Shown here: positions 60,256-64,000 of the stretch, piece after piece | Layout of the letters: each line of letters begins with the position of its first letter | Numbering within the stretch: position 1 is the first letter of the stretch | Origin: Petrimonas sp. | GTDB taxonomy: Bacteria > Bacteroidota > Bacteroidia > Bacteroidales > Dysgonomonadaceae | DNA length: 64,000 bases | Assembly: GCA_012839475.1 (NCBI GenBank) | Contig: DUNG01000016.1 | Location: 147,507-211,506 of the forward strand | Direction: 5' to 3' | Notes under the pieces: generated by a model | What the model was told of the DNA's origin: nothing | The model's input: only the letters and a program-made list of their open reading frames with translations | Databases searched by the model: none | Position numbers and translations under genes: made by a program

Positions 60256-61416
60256 CTATTGAAACAGCGCCTTTAGCCCGTCGATATCGAATCCCAACGA
60301 GAGCCGTAACGTCTGGTCTATGGGATTCGACTGGGATACAGAAACCAGGTAGGCCGCATCGATTTGGAAGCCGCTTGACCGAAAGCCAGCGCCGAAAGCC
60401 ACGTACCGTCGGTTCCCCTTGTACTCGCTCTCGTGGTGGTATCCCGCTCGAAGGGAGAACTGGTTATCGTACATGTACTCGATACCGGCCGACCATGCTA
60501 CCTCCCGCATCTCCTCTTTGAAGCCACCCGGGGCATCGCCAAACGAAGTAAAAATACCGCCTATGGAAGAGATGCTGTTGTACTCGTCAATTCGGGCATT
60601 CCACTCCTCACTGCTCTCCTCCTCCTTCATGATCGGGGGGGTCGGCACCAGCAACTTGTTCAGGTCCACGCTAAACGAGAGCGTATTCTTCGGGTCGACT
60701 GGCAAACCCAGCGATGCGCCAATCCTCATATTGGCAGGCAGGAACATGGAGGTGGTTCCCCCGTCGTACGATATTTTGGTTCCGATATTCGACAGGTTGA
60801 AACCAATACCCAGGAGCGCTTCGGAGCGCCCTATAAGCAGATAGGACTCGTTGTACCCCGCGATATCGACCGAGAAAGCGTTCCCCGGCGAGGTTTCATC
60901 CTCCCCGGTGGAGTAGTCGGCCCGTATATAGCGCAACGTGACCGCTCCCGAGAAGGTCTCGGTTAGCTTTCGGGCATAGGCCGCATCCAGTGCCATCTCA
61001 TGCGGGGCTACCGAGCGCCAAAATTCGCCAGAGAGATCCGGCAAATCCACCTCCCCGAGGGTGAAGTAACGGAGCGAAGCGCTTACGCTGTTCAGCCCCC
61101 CCTCACCGAACTGCTTGTACCCCGAGGCGTAAAGTTGATGAATTCCGGTAGTTAGCTTACTCAACCACGGTGTATACGCGAAGGCAAAGCCACCCGGGCT
61201 CGTGACAAAGGGATACTTTGCGGCATTCCAGTGCTGGGAATAAACGTCGGGCATGGTCGATGCCCCTATATCGCCCATCCCTCCTCCCCGGGCATCGGGT
61301 GCTATTTGCAGCGACGGCACGGCCGTGATAATGGGGTTGTACTCTTGGGCTCGAGTGGTGGCGCTCCATCCCGCGAAAAGCAGGAGCGCTAAAAACAGGG
61401 CTCTTCTCTTGTTCAT
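60256..61416 (-). CDS. porV: Type IX secretion outer membrane protein PorV
   Basis: This 386-aa FadL-like barrel shuttles type IX secretion cargo from the translocon to the attachment complex. ATG 61416 (MNKRRALFLALLLFAG) is chosen over a start 39 bp upstream because it begins the signal peptide, which ends TRAQ. The PorV hallmarks are ITAVPSLQIAPDARGGGMGDIGASTMPDVYSQHWNAAKYPF at the mature N-terminus and many barrel strands ending LRLSLGFDIDGLKALFQ. The ispF neighbour supports the call. porU, its usual upstream partner, is not in this window. Confidence 0.92.
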   Translation of the reverse strand: MNKRRALFLALLLFAGWSATTRAQEYNPIITAVPSLQIAPDARGGGMGDIGASTMPDVYSQHWNAAKYPFVTSPGGFAFAYTPWLSKLTTGIHQLYASGYKQFGEGGLNSVSASLRYFTLGEVDLPDLSGEFWRSVAPHEMALDAAYARKLTETFSGAVTLRYIRADYSTGEDETSPGNAFSVDIAGYNESYLLIGRSEALLGIGFNLSNIGTKISYDGGTTSMFLPANMRIGASLGLPVDPKNTLSFSVDLNKLLVPTPPIMKEEESSEEWNARIDEYNSISSIGGIFTSFGDAPGGFKEEMREVAWSAGIEYMYDNQFSLRAGYHHESEYKGNRRYVAFGAGFRSSGFQIDAAYLVSVSQSNPIDQTLRLSLGFDIDGLKALFQ

Positions 61417-61451
61417 AATCCATTCGGTGTTAATCGGTGGCACCCCCTTGA

Positions 61452-62153
61452 TCACTTCACCCGGAAGTCGAGCAGCTTTCGGTGTCCTAAGTACCCTTGC
61501 AGGTGATCGTTTATAGCGACGCTCCCCACACCGGCGGGGGTGCCAGTAAACAGGATGTCTCCCATCTTCAATGTATAGAAACGGCTAATATACGAAATTA
61601 TTTTATCCACCGTGTAAATCATATCGCTCGTGTTACCTTGTTGAACCGTTTGCCCGTTAATGTCGAGGTGAAAGTTCAGGTTTGAAAGGTCTTCGAAATC
61701 GGACTTCGGTACAAACGTACCGATGGCGGCAGAGTTATCGAAACCCTTCGCGATCTCCCAAGGCAAACCCCGCTCTTTTTGTCGTCTCTGCAAGTCTCTC
61801 GCGGTGAAGTCAATACCGACTGTCACCTCACTATAGTAACGATGCGCGAAACGTTCCGCGATGTTTTTCCCCAGCCGGTCTATCTTCACCACCACCTCCA
61901 CTTCGTAATGCACCTCCTCCGAGAAATCGGGCAGGAAAAAGGGTCTCCCCCCTTGTAACAGCGCCGTATCGGGTTTCATGAAAAAGATCGGCTCCTCCAG
62001 GTCGTAGAGAGGTGCCACCTTCTTGTCGCGTGAATCACCATCCGAGACGGTAGATACCGCGTCCTGAGCGGGGAACCCCGTGTGTGGAGCTAATAAGCCT
62101 TTCATCTCCCTGGTATGGGACGGGTAGTTGAAGCCAACCGCGAAAATCTTCAT
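61452..62153 (-). CDS. Fumarylacetoacetate hydrolase-family protein with an N-terminal insert
   Basis: This 233-aa protein of the FAH superfamily, which includes acylpyruvases and oxaloacetate decarboxylases or tautomerases, shows the metal ligands in EEVHYEVEVVVKIDR (E-x-E) and GIDFTARDLQ. KGFDNSAAIGTFV, GNTSDMIYTVDKIISYIS and GDILFTGTPAGVG are also present. The substrate is unknown. Relative to the usual start (KIFAVGFNYPSH leading directly to EPIFFMKPDTALL), about 35 extra residues rich in D, S and A (about 17-52) are inserted without breaking the frame. It lies upstream of porV with a 35-bp gap. Confidence 0.88.
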   Translation of the reverse strand: MKIFAVGFNYPSHTREMKGLLAPHTGFPAQDAVSTVSDGDSRDKKVAPLYDLEEPIFFMKPDTALLQGGRPFFLPDFSEEVHYEVEVVVKIDRLGKNIAERFAHRYYSEVTVGIDFTARDLQRRQKERGLPWEIAKGFDNSAAIGTFVPKSDFEDLSNLNFHLDINGQTVQQGNTSDMIYTVDKIISYISRFYTLKMGDILFTGTPAGVGSVAINDHLQGYLGHRKLLDFRVK

Positions 62154-62161
62154 GCAACGAG

Positions 62162-62971
62162 CTATTTTTTCAGTCCCGACACCGTGTTTAGCACGGCTTT
62201 CACGGTACCAAATTTCAAGTAGGTAATAATTACCACGGGTACCCGGTTCACGTTGTTTGTCAAAGAGGCCTTAATCGCCTCCTTTTGGTTTGTAAAGGCA
62301 TCATCCAGGATAGTCATCGAGATATTGATCACCTCGTAGGTATTCCCGTCGTTTGCCTTCATATTACTCACCCCCAAGTAATTGACGTACATATTCACTG
62401 GCCTTTTCCCGGAAATGAAGCGGATGTACTTCTTATCGCCCGGCTTCATCCCCTTGAAGTCAAGGTTTCGAACGTACGCCAACACCGAAAGGTAGTCGTA
62501 GGTACATTGGTCGGTCACCACCACCTCATCGAACTTCTCCTCCCCGTTTCTATGGCGGATGGTTCGTATGTTGATTTCGTCTCTCTCGTAGCTGTAAGAT
62601 TGTCTCTCTACCGTGTAATCCTTACCCTCCAGCGCCTCCTTGGTGAACAGCAGCGGGCGCAACTCCTTGTCGACATAGGAGGTAAGGGTGTCCTGCACGG
62701 TGTACAGGTTGTCAGCCAACCCCGACGTGTTCAACAGCATCACCAGCTTGTAAGCGTTCTGGCCCCTGTAATTGGCGTCGGTGACCGAAAGTGACCCTTT
62801 CCCTGCACGGGCGTTCAATATCCCGTAATTGAAGTAAAGGTCGTACTGGATCTCCTCCCCGTTCACGAACGCCGTGTTTTCCAAGCTACACTGGGCGTTC
62901 AGATGGGGCCGGTGTACGGTAAGCAGTACCAGTAAAAGAAGTACCGCTCCCGTTATATCTCTTTTCTTCAT
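62162..62971 (-). CDS. DUF3108 domain protein (secreted)
   Basis: This 269-aa exported protein starts at ATG 62971 (MKKRDITGAVLLLLVLLTV; signal peptide ending NAQ) rather than at a longer frame that would overlap the upstream gene. The body follows the DUF3108 pattern: GEEIQYDLYFNYGILNARAGKGSL, AYKLVMLLNTSGLADNLYTVQDTLTSYVD, YDYLSVLAYVRNLDF and RVPVVIITYLKFGTVKAVL. DUF3108 proteins are thought to be periplasmic lipocalin-like beta-barrels; their function is not known. It lies 22 bp after the Ig-like gene and probably forms one unit with it. Confidence 0.85.
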   Translation of the reverse strand: MKKRDITGAVLLLLVLLTVHRPHLNAQCSLENTAFVNGEEIQYDLYFNYGILNARAGKGSLSVTDANYRGQNAYKLVMLLNTSGLADNLYTVQDTLTSYVDKELRPLLFTKEALEGKDYTVERQSYSYERDEINIRTIRHRNGEEKFDEVVVTDQCTYDYLSVLAYVRNLDFKGMKPGDKKYIRFISGKRPVNMYVNYLGVSNMKANDGNTYEVINISMTILDDAFTNQKEAIKASLTNNVNRVPVVIITYLKFGTVKAVLNTVSGLKK

Positions 62972-62993
62972 GTCACTCTTGTTTGAATGTTTT

Positions 62994-64000
62994 TTACCTG
63001 GTGCCGCCATAGGTCTGCATGGAGGCACCTCCACCTCTGCTCCCACCTCTGCTCTCACTTCTGCCACTACCCATCCCGGAAAAGGGCGAGCTCTGTTGCC
63101 CTTGCCGTTGCTCGTTCTGCCTATCCAGGTTGGGGTTTCTCTTCCTCTCCTGCGGCTTGTTCGTTGTTATCTCCAGCGGCTTCTGCTCTATCACCGGCTT
63201 GGAGCGGATGTTCCAGCTCTCGCTGTGGTCGGTGTAGGCCCGAATCGTGAACAGGCCAGGGTAGTAGAAGACCTCTTCCGGCTGCCGCTGCTCCTCGTAA
63301 TTCCCGGTAGTCCATACCCCATCACCGTTCTCATCGACGATAAGGCGAGCGTACATCTCCCCGGGTGGCAGGTCTTGGAAGCGGGCCACGTTCGATTTGA
63401 CCAAACTTTTCCGGAAAGGTTTACCCGATTTATCCAGTAGCTCCACGAACGCCTCTTTACCCGGCTCCAGTCCTGTGATGACAATCTCGAGGTTGCCGTA
63501 CTGATCCAGCGCCTTCACCGTGAACTGTTGCTCGTAGGTGTCGTTCCAGAGGCCGTAGCAGTTAAAGACCATGGCCGAGTCAATCCGGAACTTATACCTC
63601 GCACCCGGTTCCCATCGGGGGCGCAGCACGAATTTTCGCGGGTTCAGCGAGTCAGTCTCGAGCCTGAAAGGGACTAACTCGAAGAGCGAATCCACTTGGA
63701 TAGAGAGCTCCACGTGCGAGGAATCGAACGCGACCACCGGGTGCTCAAACTCTAACCGAATCGGGTTGTATAGCTCAAAGGAGGACTGGATATTGCTCTT
63801 AATCGTGAGGAACGATATCGGCTCCAATTCGGCTTCAGGCTCGCCCTCGCCTTCACCCGTGTCCGCCTCTTCCGCGCTTTCTTCCCCCTCTACTTGTTCT
63901 TTTTCTTCCGTCTCTTCCGTCTCTTCCGTCTCTTCCGTCTCTTCCGTCTCTTCCGTCTCTTCCGTCTCTTCCGTCTCTTCCGTCTCTTCCGTCTCTTCCG
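62994..64000 (-). CDS. Ig-like-domain lipoprotein, 3' part, with (Glu-Glu-Thr) repeat
   Basis: The frame is open from the right edge of the window to the stop at 62994-62996, so the N-terminus lies outside. The C-terminal portion (ISFLTIKSNIQSSFELYNPIRLEFEHPV, ARYKFRIDSAMVFNCYGLWND, VIVDEN-like LIVDENGDGVWTTGNYEEQRQPEEVFYYP, KPLEITTNKP) fits large Bacteroidales surface proteins with an N-terminal SbsA-type Ig-like domain. The function is unknown. The last about 45 residues are rich in N, Q, R, G and S. Upstream, the protein contains at least ten T-E-E units in an otherwise acidic linker. Confidence 0.78.
   Translation of the reverse strand, partial: EETEETEETEETEETEETEETEETEETEETEEKEQVEGEESAEEADTGEGEGEPEAELEPISFLTIKSNIQSSFELYNPIRLEFEHPVVAFDSSHVELSIQVDSLFELVPFRLETDSLNPRKFVLRPRWEPGARYKFRIDSAMVFNCYGLWNDTYEQQFTVKALDQYGNLEIVITGLEPGKEAFVELLDKSGKPFRKSLVKSNVARFQDLPPGEMYARLIVDENGDGVWTTGNYEEQRQPEEVFYYPGLFTIRAYTDHSESWNIRSKPVIEQKPLEITTNKPQERKRNPNLDRQNEQRQGQQSSPFSGMGSGRSESRGGSRGGGASMQTYGGTR
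63906..64000 (-). repeat. 9-bp tandem repeat encoding Glu-Glu-Thr units, runs off the window
   Basis: Ten full exact copies of TTCCGTCTC (plus strand) plus half a copy reach the right edge of the window. The array may be longer. Nine bases keep the reading frame, so copy-number change alters only linker length. Confidence 0.95.

Overview
The window reads as chromosomal DNA of a Bacteroidota member, most likely order Bacteroidales. The supporting signs are a SusC/SusD pair, a complete moxR-bat (aerotolerance-type) operon, porV next to ispF as in Porphyromonas-like type IX secretion loci, DAHP synthase fused to chorismate mutase, several lineage-restricted DUF proteins (DUF6242, DUF6089, DUF2795), and repeated TAnnTTTG boxes just upstream of genes, which is the -7 element of the Bacteroidota sigma factor. 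Family-level placement (Dysgonomonadaceae or Porphyromonadaceae-like) is a guess. I see no rRNA, tRNA, CRISPR array, insertion sequence or prophage.

Layout. 0-8.8 kb (+): tail of a sugar MFS transporter, then SusC, SusD and a GH3 beta-glucosidase with an extra N-terminal domain, a small glycan-use locus with a strong stem-loop after susD. 8.8-12.3 kb (-): SRPBCC protein, pyrE, comF, recX and prmC; prmC carries in-frame insertions, one of which contains a degenerate duplication. 12.3-20.5 kb (+): ribD, a DUF6242 lipoprotein, a DUF6089 barrel, uppS, bamA and two Skp/OmpH chaperones, i.e. lipid carrier and outer-membrane biogenesis. 20.5-23.1 kb (-): DUF2007-USP-USP stress protein, a small HTH protein, a 79-bp tandem repeat, and a PAP2 phosphatase. 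23.2-31.7 kb (-): the eight-gene moxR-DUF58-bat operon. 32-35.2 kb (+): tgt, an LptF/G permease and a cyclophilin. 35.2-38.1 kb: DAHP synthase/chorismate mutase (-) and a POT-family peptide transporter (+). 38.4-42.5 kb (+): dnaE and trxA.

42.6-58.3 kb (-) is the most unusual region. It is a seven-gene, apparently co-transcribed export cluster: an ABC ATPase; a 1116-aa ABC-2 permease with a large ectodomain resembling a catalytically dead M1 peptidase plus a golvesin-C-like end; a TolC-type channel; a membrane-fusion lipoprotein; an RND pump; a 1562-aa protein fusing a whole RND pump, about six extra membrane segments and an ABC ATPase domain; and a small ABC-2-like permease. It looks like a hybrid machine that could be driven by both proton-motive force and ATP, and I regard it as the best candidate for an undescribed system here.

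58.5-64 kb (-): DUF2795 protein, a 42-codon remnant of a cob(I)alamin adenosyltransferase, a methyltransferase-like protein, ispF, porV, a fumarylacetoacetate hydrolase-family protein, a DUF3108 protein, and the 3' part of an Ig-like-domain lipoprotein whose coding sequence runs off the window through a 9-bp (Glu-Glu-Thr) tandem repeat.

A recurring theme is in-frame repeat or low-complexity expansion inside otherwise conserved genes (prmC, bamA, the FAH-family gene, the TolC-type gene, the Ig-like gene).
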